Origin: Tetrahymena thermophila SB210
Taxonomy: Eukaryota; Ciliophora; Oligohymenophorea; Hymenostomatida; Tetrahymenidae
Direction of reading: 5' to 3'
Assembly: GCF_000189635.1 (NCBI RefSeq)
Contig: NW_002476334.1
Location: 333,045 to 397,044 of the forward strand
DNA length: 64,000 bases
Part shown: piece after piece, positions 27,502 to 40,700 of the stretch
Numbering within the stretch: the stretch's first letter is position 1
Layout: each line of letters opens with the position of its first letter
The notes under the pieces: generated by a model
Databases searched by the model: none
Told to the model about the DNA's origin: nothing
Seen by the model: the letters and a program-made list of their open reading frames with translations, nothing else
Position numbers and translations under genes: made by a program

Positions 27502-30258
27502 TCAGATTGATAATAATTTTTAGATATTGTCTGAATTTAAGTTTATAGGAATCAGTTGATCTTTTTAGAAGAGTTATTAGTATTTCATTATTATATATTC
27601 AATTTAAAATGACTTTTCTGATTTGATTTAGTGAACAGTTTCATCTTTCATAGTTATTATTGTATTTATTTCATCTTTATGAGAAATTTGCTTAATGTCT
27701 TTGTAATAGTATTATATGTAAGTCTATTAATCTGAATTTAATATAATAAATGAAGTAGGTTTAAATATAAGACTACTTTATTAATAATGTTGTTTAGCTG
27801 AGTTAAAGCAATATTCTGCAGTAATTTCAGTTGCATCATAGTAAATAGAAGTTTTGCCAATATTGGTAAAATTATATTTTGATTAGAGCTAGTTGTAATT
27901 TTTATTTATCAGTTCATAAATATTTTTAATCATTGGTATTATTTAATCTTTTTGATGCTCTGAGAAAAAAATAGGAAGTTCTTAATCAATATTTGAAGAT
28001 CTTAGAACATTTTAAAGAAAAGCATAAGCTCTAGCTAATTTCTCAATATCTGAAAAGTATTGAGGGTATATAGTGTAAATATCGTAAAAAATTTAGCTAA
28101 AGTTAAGCTTTATTGATATTTAATCATTTTCAGTCATCTAAAATGGAACAATAGATTTAATCATTAAAAATTAAAAGTAATCATCATTCCCTTACATTTT
28201 TTTCTTGTTTCTGATGTGTTCCCACTCTAACATAATGTCCCAAACATACTCATAGTCTAGAGCTATTTTCCTTGTTAGGTTATTTTCAAATTTTTCAACA
28301 TCATATATTATAAATTAGTCTTCATTAAATCTTGTTGAATTTATTTTTAGTTATTACAAAATTTTAGTTTTTAGATCAAAGATGGTTTCATATTATTCGA
28401 TGTGAACTAAAACAATGCTTCCTATTTAATTAAGATAAAACAAAAATTAAAATCTATAAATTCTGTATTATTTATTTTTAGTATTTTAAATTTCATAAAT
28501 AATAAATAGTATTTGATTGAAAATCTAAGAGTGTTTGTTTGCTTGTGGAAAAAACTAATTTAGTAATGTAAATTGTGTTTCGTTCTAATTAATTTCTAAA
28601 TGTAAAAGTGATATCTAAAATCCTGAAATAAAATAGAAAGCTTATTAGATCTTTTGAAAGACTTGGGGTTTTCGAAATTATTAATCACAGTGATGTATTA
28701 CTAATTTTGATTAAATTATTTAGAACTACATTACTTACAGTTTAATTTAATTTGAATATTCCTTTTTTTTGGCTATAAACGATAATTAAATTCGAAAAGG
28801 TTTGAGTTGTGATAGATAGATAGAATCCCTTATTGTAAATAAAAGATAATTGAAAATTTCTCAATTTTAGGTGGTCATGAATAAATTATTTTTGGTTTTA
28901 ATTTTCATTAATACGAATCTTACTCAATTTAAATGATTATATTTTAGAAATAAATTAGTATCTCTCTTCTATATAGAAAATTTAAAAAAATGTTTACCAG
29001 TTGAAAAGAAGATTGGAAACATGAGTTATTTGTTGTTAATTATCAAATCTAGGTAAGGTTTAGATAATGTACTTATTGAGACTGTTTTTTTACATTTGTA
29101 TTTATCATCCTAGAATCTTCTCAATACCGCGGGAATTACTGTATTTATTTACTTCAAAACCGGGGTAATGTCTTACCAGGTTTTCTATTTCGGAAATTCA
29201 ATTAGAAGCACATTTAATAAGCATAATAGGATTTTATCATTTGGAGAGTAGCAAAAGAGAAGACATTTGAGATAATTGAGAAGATCAAATAATTGTACTT
29301 ACTGTAAATTGTTTCTCATCTACTTTATCACTTATGTGTACATTTCATTAATAAAGCTCTCTTTTTTGTTCTCTCCTAGTTAAAGAAGATATTAGATAAC
29401 TATTTTTTTCATGTTTTTTTCTTTTTCAATTTTCTCTTTATATTTTTGATCGTTCTCTTAATATTTATCATAAGCATAACAATCAACATCTTTTTTTAAG
29501 CACATCTGATGAAACAAAACAGAAAAATGACGGACTGCCTACTTGCTTTCTTATTCGTTGTTTAAATCAATTAAGCTAGTTGTTGATATTGAGGAATCTT
29601 AAAAAGTCATTATATCTTTAAAGCTTTTTTTAAAACCTAAAAGAGTTTTGCGCTTATTTAGCTAAAAAATATTTGAGTAAACATATTCTGGAGTGTGTGC
29701 CTTGATTAGAGCAAACATTTCTTATGAAATTCCCTAAGAAGTTTCAAATTTTAAATCTAAACTATCTTAATCAATAGGTATATTATTAGGTCTTTCCTTT
29801 AAATCTAAAATTGTTATTATTTAAGTTGCATTTTCTTTGTATAATTAAACATCTTCTAGTCTATATTCATAGGTTTGATCAGCGCTTTGGCTCTCAAAAA
29901 TGTTATAAAACTCATCATTTGGTGCAAAAATACAGTTTTAGGTAAAATTACTCTTCCTGGTTTAATTAGTTTATTGTTTTTTGTGTAAATGAGGACATTT
30001 ATTAACATCATATTCAATATCAGATAAGATCTATTTAACATTTTTTTCTAAGGGTTTATCAATCGAATTTATAGATTCACAATAAAGTTAAGTTTCTTAA
30101 CTATTTAGTGAATTTATCACACATGAATTATCATTTATAAATTCGAAAATATTTTATTTTTGTTAAAAATTTGACTGACTTTCAAAGCAGACTGAAGAAA
30201 AACTTGAGAAGTCTCCTTAAGAGTTCAAATTTTTTACAGGAGTGTAAATTTTGCTCAT
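27502..30258 (-). CDS. MyTH4-FERM protein without a myosin motor
   Basis: Reads from ATG 30258-30256 as one long exon (30258-28998), an intron (28997-28422) and a second exon (28421-27502), about 726 residues. There is no motor: no P-loop GESGAGKT, switch I or switch II. After about 180 N-terminal residues, VYSNIFQLNKRKTLLGFKKS aligns with the tails of the two neighbouring myosins ([18 protein letters not shown] and [19 protein letters not shown]). A MyTH4-like part follows: FINEMYTQVIKQMRNN, LNYLKCLLFCYSPND, then WQDITPVLKQINTVIPAVL. The FERM region begins at FFSTG|SIVLVHIEQYET, contains DYEYVWDIMLEW, and runs to the end. The intron in the first FERM lobe is at the same place as in both myosins. 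It is likely to bind membranes, microtubules or cargo as the myosin tails do, but cannot move on actin. A second in-frame splice acceptor at 28622 would add 67 residues. Confidence 0.75.
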
Positions 30259-31500
30259 TGTATGATATTTTTGTTGTAAAATCTAATTATTAATTAATTA
30301 ATTTGATCATTTAATCTTTAGATTTATTACCATGTATTCTATCAGAAAAATATTGATATTCAAAAAATTTATAAATTGATTTATGTTATTTGTTATTATC
30401 TTGCAAAAGTTATTCGTGAAATTTAGATTTTTTTTTTCTCTTTTTTAAACCATCAAAATTGGAAGCTAAACACTTCCATAAAAATTACAATTCTTTTATT
30501 GTTCATTTATTGGGTTTTGGATTTGTGTTATAAAAATAATCTTTTATGTTAATCTTTTTTATTGCTTAAATAGAGTTTGATATAAAAATCATATCAATTT
30601 TTATTTAAATCATAAATTAACTAAAATAAAAAAATCTTACTAAATATTTAAAAGAATTCATAAGCAAAGTTGTTCAAAAAAGACTATAAAGTTTAAATAA
30701 ATAGATATTAATTTTTAGATTTTTTTATTAAAATCTACTATTATAAAATCATTATTATTTTCTATAAAAAGGATTGATTATCTATCTTGATATCGTTTCA
30801 TAAATTATATTTAGAAATTTTAGTTATCAATAAAAGATTTAGCATTTTATATGACAATTTTTATGTAAATCTTTTAAAAAAAGGTAAAAAAATTAATTAA
30901 TAATAATTATAATTAAATCTTATTGAGGTAAATAATATTTTGTAATCATTTTTTAAATTAATCGCATATACAAAAATAAATTACCTTGTTTTAATAAAGA
31001 TTTGCATTTTTGATTAGCTATTGGCAAAAATAAATTTTAAAATCTTAGAAAAATTCTATTTATATTATTTATTTAAATATCTTAGATAGTATTTTTTTTA
31101 AAAATTAAGGTAATATTAGCTTAACTAATTAATAAATATATAGTTATAAATCTATTTTCAGAAAATTAATTCTTTCAGATAAGTGAAGACAATAAATTTT
31201 GAATATAATGAGTTTCATTTTGTTTGTAGACAAAAGTAATTTAACATTTCTCAATATTTATTTAAGAAAAACCATTTTTTTAATATAATCTAATTAATGA
31301 TAATGGATTAAATACATTCTAATTTGTTTTTTTAAAAATAGTAAATATTAATAAAAAGTCTACAAAAATAGATATTTAGGATAAATAAATAAATTGTAAA
31401 TTCAATAGAAAATTAAGGTTAGGTTGATTTATTTATTTATTTATTGATTGATAAATAGCAAACATTATTCCAGAAAAATATTGATTCATTCATTTATTAA
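30259..31500. other. Intergenic, no motor remnant seen
   Basis: 1.24 kb upstream of the headless MyTH4-FERM gene. I looked here for a decayed myosin head (P-loop, switch motifs, relay) and saw none; only AT-rich sequence and short TTTA runs near 31425-31445. Confidence 0.55.
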
Positions 31501-34500
31501 TCAATTAAATTTTTTTTATTAACTAGAAGAGAATAGTTGATTGCTATATAATTTTTAATATTGTTTAAGAGATTCTGACGTTTTTATATTTTGTGGTATT
31601 GAAGCACTTTAAATTGATCTTTAGTTTGTATTAATAGAAGAGTATATGCTTTTCATAGATTGATAATATTGTTCGTCTTATTGTTTTACCAACCCTTTGA
31701 CTTGATTAAAATAATAAACAACTGTTAAAACATACTCAGTATTGATTATATGAGATTTATTGTCTTTAGTATTCAGTTTTATAAATTTGTCTTGGACTCC
31801 CCAGCTGATTAGCTAGCTGTACTTGTATTGCATTACTAGATGATTATTGTTTGCAGTTTCGTAGAATGACATCTAATAGGAGTTTAAAACCATCAAATAA
31901 TTGAGAGGGTCGTTAGTTTGTTTTTGCTCATCACAGTATTTTATAGGTATTTTTAATCCCAAAAGATTGACATTATCTTTGGCTAATTATATGTATTCAA
32001 ATTTTGATTAGAGCCTAGTCATTTTATTTTTTATATTTTTTTCGTATTCCTCCTAAATAAGCTGAAAAATGCTCCTTGACTCTTCTTCACTAAAACTTAA
32101 AGGTAGAATACTTGTTGGATCTTCAATGTTGGAAATATCTAATATATTAAGTAAATGTGAAAGCATCTGTATGTTAGTTTTTTTATCATCATAAACGAGA
32201 TTTGAAATGTAAGTATCAAAATATATTTAGCTTTAGAGTAAGCTAATACCAACTTCGTCATTTGGATAAACTGTGTAAACAAAAATAGGTTTAAACATAA
32301 ATTAGAAAGTCTTCTTTTAATTTTAATTTTTTTTCGTTTCAAAGGCACTTTGATTTCTATAAGTATCTTATAAATGAATAACATCCCATACTCCTTCTAA
32401 TGGAAAAAGCATTCTTTCAAATACTTAATTTTCTTTTGTTTGTATTTCGAAGAATTCAAATAATTCAGGGATCAGACGACGGTGGTTGATATTCAATTAT
32501 TCCATGACTTTTTATTTCAAATTGTTAAAATTATCATATGGATCTACATTCACAAGAAAACTGGTCCCTAAATAAAGTTTAAAAAGCAATAAATATTAAA
32601 GCAATAATTTAAGTTTTCTTTTCTTTAAATTAAATTAAATTAAATTTGAAAAAGAGAAATATTCAATTCTCTGAAAAACTCTTATTTTTTTCAATTATTG
32701 TTTTTTTAATCGAATAAAAATGAGTTTTTTAAACTTTATTTTTACAATTTTTAGTGATGAAATTTGTAAAATGATATTAAAAATTTTTAAACCGAAACAA
32801 AAAAATTGATGAAAATTGCTTTAAAAAAATAAAATTAAAATTACCAATTGGATTTTTTTCAATAATTGTTTTTTCAATTTTTTCAATCGAATAAAAATGA
32901 GTTTTTTAAACTTTATTTTTCCAAATTTCATCTAAAATTTGTAAAATGATATTTAAAATTTTTAAACCGAAACAAAAAAATTAATGAAAATTGCTTTAAA
33001 AAAATAAAATTAAAATTACCATTTGAAAGAGTAATTGGAACTTTTATTTGATATTAAAATATCAAAGCATTAATTTTCATTTCTGTGAGAACATGCTTAT
33101 TGTAAATATTCTCTCTTTCTTTTAAATAAGTTATAGAGCGAAACAAAGTAGGAATCACATATTCTATGTATTTTAATATAGTGCTATGTTAGTGCCAAAA
33201 TTTCATTAAATTAAAAATTAAGAAATTTATCATAGTCATAGTATACTCTTCATCAGTTCTGAAGCAATAACAAAATACTACTAAGTAGTGAAGAAGACGG
33301 AGAGTGTATAAATCGTTTTTATTACCATTTAACTATTTTAAAATTTAAGTCAAGACCTCATTTTTAAATTCTTAAGACCTGTTTTAAGAGTACTTCAAAA
33401 GTTTTTAAATTCTAGACTCCTATCCATCATTATACGAACTTTATGTTTAGTATTATTATGTCACCGAGTATTTAATAGTATCTGTTTCTTTGATAAATAA
33501 TAATAATATTTCAAAGTGTGTAAGGGCATGAGCTATATCAGATGAAGGAAGCTTTATCAAGCTACCTCCTTTTATGCATGTCTTTTTAAATGTTAAAATT
33601 TCTTCTGTTGTTTTCTTACCAAAAAATTTGCTTCGCTCATTTAATCTTTTAGAGTAAAATTCAATATAATTATATTTCTTTATTTAAATCATATCTTCCT
33701 CATCTATTTGTTAAATTTGATAATCCTTGTCAAGTGCATATTAGACTTGCTTCATTTACTAAATTATTTTATCGTCTATTTCTTAGGAATTCAACAATTT
33801 AAGCAAAAGACTTTCTGATTCTATTTCTTCTTAGTCAGGAGGATTCACATAAATTTCATTTGTATGTTTCTCTGGGATGTGTAATAGACTTAAGTCTCCA
33901 GTCTAAAAATCAAAAGCATTCACATTTTAAGAATTTTATTATTTTTCACTTTTTAAGCTATAAGTGTTAACCTTACTTTATGATTACTCAGTTTAAATTT
34001 CATTAACAGCTATAGTATCATATAACAAAGATGCATTAGTTTCATTTATGCTAGTATCTTATCTTTGTAAAAATTAATTTGAAACACATGTTGATTCGCT
34101 AACCTTTTATTCTTCTTAACTTTGCTCTAATATTTATTTATTATTCTCTATTTAGGCTTCATTTTTTTCTTTTAATTCTTTCATTTTATCACTATATTCT
34201 TTAAGAATTTAAAATGTAGTCTTTGTAAAAGATGCTTTTACTATTTTTAACGTTAAGGTAATAAGATTTTTTACTTAAGTAATTTTAGCTTTTTACTTAA
34301 TTAGTTAAAAGCAATGATTATATATATTAAAAATCTTCTGTGCAAAGAAAATATTGTTTAATTTTTTAATTCCTTCTAATTTTTTCTAAAACCTTTTATG
34401 GAATCTAAGGTACCTAACATAAATCTGAATTCTTACTACTTAAGCAGTCCTTTTACGCTTTATTTCTGCATACTTTATCTAATCAATAGCACTTTCAAAT

Positions 34501-37146
34501 TCCTATTTCATGTAGATTTTATTATTACCAAATAGAATAAGAGAGTCACTGTAGTTTGGATACATCTTTGAAACTAAAGCTTTACATTCATCTTTAAAAT
34601 TTTTAATTTAATCTATTGCTTTTTTTTCTAATTACTCATCACAAACTCTATACTCTTTAAAAAAAGTTAAATAATCCCTTCTTTAGGGATAAGTGCTTTT
34701 CCTTACTTCTATTGAGTTTATAACACCCAGATACTCTATTTATTGCAATACATAACCTTCCAAGAAATAGTCACTTTTTTTAACTTCATTTGTCTATTTT
34801 TATAAATTAACTATAATAAATCAAATGTTATTTTTAATTGTGAATTTACCTTAACACATCTAACAAAATGAACATCTGAAGAATTTAATTCTTTCATCAA
34901 CTCTACCATTTAATTACTAAATTTCTCTCCTAAAAATCTTGCTCTATTTTATTATGTTTATTCTTCATTACCAAAGATAGAAGGTATGTATTTGTTGCTA
35001 CTTTTACTAATTACATCTTTGAGGGTTTAACTTACTTCATCGATATTCTTTGCTATAAATCCTTCAATTTTGTAGCTAACAGGATTCTATGTGTGATTTA
35101 TCAAAAATGTGCCATTATCCATTTTAGGAAATTGAATGACTTATATTTATTGATTTTTAAAGTCATTTTTAAGAGACTATAAATATTTTGAATCGTCTTT
35201 GGATTATGTTTTGCAACAATCGTTAAGCAGCTTGTAACTTCTATTTAAAGTTTGAATGATCATTGAATTATCCTAATAGCTATTCCAAAAAAAATACATT
35301 AAATATAAAAAACTTAAAAAGGAATTTACCATAAATTTGAAAGGAAATTCTCTAAACCGTCTTCTTTAAAAATTTATTCTTCATTCTTAAAAACATATTA
35401 AATGTATAGTTGCTAAAGATTCTCATTTGTATAATTAATGCAAAGCTATTCAAAAGAATTTTCTTAAAAGTTTTCAAAACCAAAAATATCAAGTAATCCA
35501 ATCATATTGTTATTAGAGGTGTTTGTTGTGTTATAGTTTACCTGATTATTTTTTATAATTTGGTTTAATTTATCAACTAGCCAGTTGAATAAGTTATCAT
35601 AAAGTGCTTTACTCAGAGTATTTTTTGCATGATGACACTATACTGCATCAGCTGGTTTATGATATACTTCATTCACTGCTACAATTGTTTTATAAAGAAG
35701 TGCTTTCTTAAGATCATCTAAATTAATACCTAGTAAACTACTGACTATCTGTAGCACATTTTCATTTACCACTGTGCATGGTGATGAACCCTCAGAAAAT
35801 GATTAATTTGAAAACTAAATGTTTCCTAAATGTAAAATAGCAGATAGTATTTTAAAAATAGTATTTTGCAAGTCTTCTTCGAATTTCATAACTTTGAAGG
35901 AATTAATAATTCCTTGAAATAATTAAGTGTCATCAATAGTTTCTACAGAGTAGCAGTCACTCTAACTTAAGTATTAAAACTCAGATGGTTTTTTATTTAA
36001 AAGATGAAGTTTTTCCAATAATTAATTATCTTTTGACTCCAATAAGTGATAAAAGATATGATAATTTCTCTCTCCTTAGCTTAGATGTATCACTCTACTT
36101 TTTTCAAGTAGATATTTAGTGATTGTAGCTCCATTTATTTTCTTTTTAGCTATTTCAATTTATACATATTTACCAAAACGACTTGAGTTATCATTTCTCA
36201 CTGTTTTTGCATTTCCAAATGCTTCGAGTACAGGGTTGCAGGATAATATTTTTTCTTCGATGCTTTCATTTGAGTTATCATGAGTACTAATTTAAGTTAA
36301 AAATCTCATCGAATATCTTGCATTCTCTGTCTTACCTTTTAAAATATTAAAAGAACATCAATATTGGTAAGATTTATACTTAATTAAGTAAATAAGTAAG
36401 TAATAGTTTTTAGATTTATTTAAGTATTTTTTGGTATTTAATTTCCTTAATAAATCATTTTATGAAATTAATATATTTCTAAATAAATCAAAACAAAATT
36501 TACCTGCACCACTTTCACCGCTAATAACTATTGCCTACTTTTTATTGAACTTAATTAAATTTTTATAAGCCATTGCAGAAATAGAGTATATGTGAGGCTA
36601 TTGCATTTCAAGATCAAACAAATCAAAGTTTTTATTTAAATTTTCTTTTATCATATCAATCGTTTGATTAGAAAATAATTCTTTCAAACTTTTGTAAGGA
36701 TTTAAAACTATTAAAGTAGGGCCGATATAAGTAAAGATATTGTCTTATGCATATCTCTATTTTAAGTTAGCAATCAATTCTGCCTCATTAAGAACACTCA
36801 TTTTTACCATGTCGTAAAATGATGTTTGGCTTTGTTCTTCTCTCTAAAATAAATTTTTAACATTTGTCTCAATCTATTCAGCATTTTAGCCATTTTCCTA
36901 TTCAATGCTTATGTTAACTATTTATTGTCCGCCTACATTCTTTACTTAATCTGATACTATAATTGCTTTTCTAAATATGTATTGCTCTTCTCTATTATTA
37001 TTTTTCTTATACCAGCATCTAACGTTGCTCATAACCCAAGTGCTATCTGCCTCTTTGGCTTTTACTGGGTTATTGTTAGCGTTTTTATTTCCTCCCTGCT
37101 ATTATTAATTTGTAGAAGAATTAGGAAGCTTATTTTAGCTGCTCAT
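31501..37146 (-). CDS. Myosin heavy chain with MyTH4-FERM tail (myosin A)
   Basis: Unconventional actin motor. The ATG at 37146-37144 opens [16 protein letters not shown]. The motor has the P-loop [19 protein letters not shown] (split by an intron after GESGAG), switch [17 protein letters not shown], switch [12 protein letters not shown] and the HFVRCVK segment near 34850, followed by [20 protein letters not shown]. The neck and tail continue in frame: a basic/helical stretch, a Gln/Glu-rich coil, the shared motif [19 protein letters not shown], and a MyTH4-like region ([31 protein letters not shown]). The FERM lobe reads [34 protein letters not shown] and ends at TGA 31503-31501. A 452-nt intron (32568-33019) interrupts the first lobe and contains a tandem duplication. 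It resembles the ciliate myosin group (class XX type) that carries MyTH4/FERM tails. It lies 608 nt from a second, homologous myosin, so it is one half of a tandem pair. Confidence 0.9.
32685..33025 (-). repeat. Tandem duplication inside a myosin intron
   Basis: Two copies of about 140-165 nt, best seen at 32708-32847 and 32885-33022. They share blocks such as AATCGAATAAAAATGAG and AAACCGAAACAAAAAAATT. Each copy ends with the same minus-strand G|GTAATTTTAATTTT context, so the intron's 5' splice site is present twice. Confidence 0.85.
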
Positions 37147-37754
37147 AAAATAAAGTAAAAACCTTTAGATTTTTTAATTGAAATCTATCTATCTTTCTAA
37201 CTAACTATCTATTTATTATCAATATTTGTGAATCAAAATTAAGTATTATAAATTAAATAGCAAATTTTGCGTGCAAAAATTAGTAAACTTGATATAAATA
37301 ATATTTAACATTAAAATACCATACTAAAATATATACTTTATTAACATCCAAGAGTTTCCTTATTATTAATCAGAGAATTTTTCTAATAAAAAAAATTTGC
37401 TGATTAATTTTGAGAATAACAATTTCAATAAATAATTTTATAATTAATAGATATATTAAAATAGTTGTTTTCTCATGACTCTGATTTAATTATAAAATAT
37501 CTGTAGAAATAATTTGACTTTTAATATTTGCAATATTTTTTTTTTACAAAATCTTAATTAAAACCTTCTTGTTTTAAAATAAATTAAAAAAATTTTATTT
37601 TATTTTTATATTTTAAATTTAAAAAATTTGAATTTTATATTTTATTTACTTAAATCAATGATAAATTAGAGGTACAAAAAAACATAAAAATATATTAAAT
37701 CTAGTACTTGCTTTTTTTATCATTACAAATATAAAAATTTATTTATTAATTTTT
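37147..37754. other. Spacer between tandem myosins
   Basis: 608 nt of AT-rich sequence; 5' flank of myosin A and 3' flank of myosin B. Nothing else seen. Confidence 0.6.
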
Positions 37755-40700
37755 TCATTATTAATTTTCTTGCTCATTGTTATTTTAATAGTATTCCAAA
37801 AATTACTAAATTAATTGATTGTTTGCAAGTCTATTCTCTTCATTTTCATCATCAATGATATTATTATAAGCCTATTACATTAAATTTTTGGATTCTTAGA
37901 AATAGAATAATATTTAAGCAGAGTATTTTGATTGTATTAAGTGTTTGATTCCTCCTTTGGTCTAAATAAGGATGTGATCTTAAAGATCATATTTGCTTCT
38001 TCCCCACCTTTCTATGTCTTAGTATGAGTATTCTATTATTATCTTTTTGCTTTCAGATGTAACTATAAAAAAGTAGGTTGGTTTTAGTACTAATATCACT
38101 TCTACATAGCTGCAATTAAATTCGTTTTCAGACTCGGTTTTCAATTTACATTAGTAATCCTAAATTTCTATTTCAGGAGGAATATACTTCACTTCGATTT
38201 AAAGACCTAAATAGTATTTATTATCTTTTGCAATCATCAAGTACATATATTTTGCTTGGAGGACATTGAAAAGACCTTTAATTCTTTCGTACTCCTTATT
38301 GATAGGTCCAATCACTTCTTGTCTAGATTCTTGTTGCATAATTAATGGAAGAGAGTTCATAGTTTCTTGGTCTGAGTGGCAATTATTTATAATCTTAAGT
38401 AAAGCACTTAATTATATAATTTTTTCTACTTCATCTATGATTTATTTTCCCACGTAGATATCGAAAAATACCTAGCTGAATTAAAGGCTTATACCTGCTA
38501 TGTCGTCTGGATAGAGAGTAAAAGGAAATAAAACTTTAATCATAAATATTGATATAATATACTGTTCAGATTCTTTCTACTACATTTATTAATTATAATT
38601 TCCTTTTTCTTTCATGGATTAAACCTTTTAAATTTGTTTTTGATTTTATAAATATAAAATATCCCAAATATACTGATCAGGCAAGAGCATTTTTTCAATT
38701 GTTTTATTTTCCTCTATAAATTGCAGCTCAAAAAGTTGCAAGTAATTCGGTTTTATTCTGTCAGTATTTATCTATACTTGCTTCATGATCTTTTACTTTA
38801 ATTACTCCACTGTGTCCCAAGAATCTGCACAGACTTAAATGCTTATACCTATTTTTTATTAATTTTAAGTTTTGATAAAATTTTTTTTATTTATTTTTGA
38901 TTACCTGTACAAAAAGCAATAGGAAGACAAAGTTTATTCTAAAGAATTAATGCATTAATTTCGTACTAAGGGATGAGCAATGTAAATAGTTATTTCCTTG
39001 GATTCTCTTAATCTATTTTTCTAATAATTGATGGAATTATATAAAGTATGTAGTTTTTAATTTTCATGTTATCTTTCCATTAGTTTTCATATAAATAAAA
39101 AATGAGGAAATGCATTAAAGCCTTTAAAAAATCATCGTCAGGAGTAAAACAATACAGGAAGACCTTCAAATATTAAAGAATTAAATAACTTTCAGATTCT
39201 TTCTTATTTTTATTTAACTACTTTATGATTTGAGTTGTTACTTCGTTATAAAATTAAGTCGATTTTTTCAGGCTGACTAAATTCAAATCTTAAATGTGGA
39301 TAGATACTAATTTAGAATCGTCATATTTTTCTAATTTCATTAGTTCTAGCAAGAATTAAAAGTGTGAAATGGCTGCCTTTTTCTCTTCATCGTTTACTTA
39401 TATTAGAGTACCTTTGCTCAGACATTTTTTTTAATAAGAAAGTATTTCTTTTTCATCCTTTTTAACCCCAAAATAATTTTTTCTTATATTTAAATGTTGT
39501 TTATAGAAGGCTATCATATCAAACTTTTTAATCTCATGGTATTAATCTACTTCAATATCTTCCAGCTTAAAGTAGCAATCATCTGCTTTTTCATCAATTT
39601 CTTCTATTGTTTCAGGAGAGTTAGAAGATAACAGTTTAGCCAATTTCTCTGCATTCTAATTTTCTTCCTCTGTTGGTCTTGGAATGAAAATTGTGTTATC
39701 ACCAAATTAGTCTGGATCTTAAAAGGCAAACTAATTCCAGTCTTAGATATTTTTAGTATTATAATTGTTTATGTCAACGTTCTAATTAGTAACATAGAGA
39801 TTTTATTAATTATCTTGGTAGTAGAATTTGTTAGAATCTATAACTGCTCCATTTGGTTCAACTTAAGAAGTAAAATAGGCTGAATTGCTCATGTTTGTGG
39901 AAAAGTTTTTATCATATTGATCGCTTAATATAATATTGTGGTTCATTGAATTCGATTACAAATTATTGCTATTATTTTAAGTCTAGGAAAGTCTTTTTGA
40001 GCTTTAATCAGTTGAGTTTGTAAGATTTTATTAAGATTATTACTTTAATTTTATGTCTTCTTATTATCTATAAATAGATTTTTTCCTTTCTATTTCCTCT
40101 ACCTATTTTATTATTTTTTTCATAAATAAATTAATTTAAAAAAAAATAATATTTTTTTACAGCTTTAACTTTGAGATAAAACTCTTTTATAGCATAAAAA
40201 GAGATTGCTTTATTAACTTTAAAGAAATAATCTATTTTCTTATAGAATTTTATAAAAGTTTATTCCTTAGCTTTAGATTTTATCTTCTCAAAACCTTTAT
40301 ACAAATGGTTTAACAAAACTTATTTAAATATTGATCTTATAATTTGAATACTCTTTCTCTGTTTTTTTTCTAACTGAAGCCTTCTGAATATTTTTTGGAT
40401 GGATATAGTAGCAGCTGTTTGTTTTTTTTTAATGCAATTTTATTTAAGTTTCTCAAGTTAAATTTCAAATTCCTGCTTGAGATATATCCTAGACTATCCA
40501 TATAAAACTTATTTGTCAGAAACGCTTTTAAAGCACTCAATTAAAATTTCTTAACATAATTTTTAATAATCTGTTCTTTTTGAAAATTCTAAAACATCTG
40601 AGCAAACCCTATATTAAATGAAGAAGGCTTGATAAGTTTTTCTGACTGGATATGTATGTTTTCTGACTTCTATAGACTCCAAAACTCCTAAGTATCTTAT

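Noticed and set aside
29150..29290. Possible intron in the first exon of the headless MyTH4-FERM gene
   Set aside because: GT..AG pairs exist, but splicing breaks frame, while direct read-through gives WQDITPVLKQINTVIPAVL, which aligns with the myosin tails.
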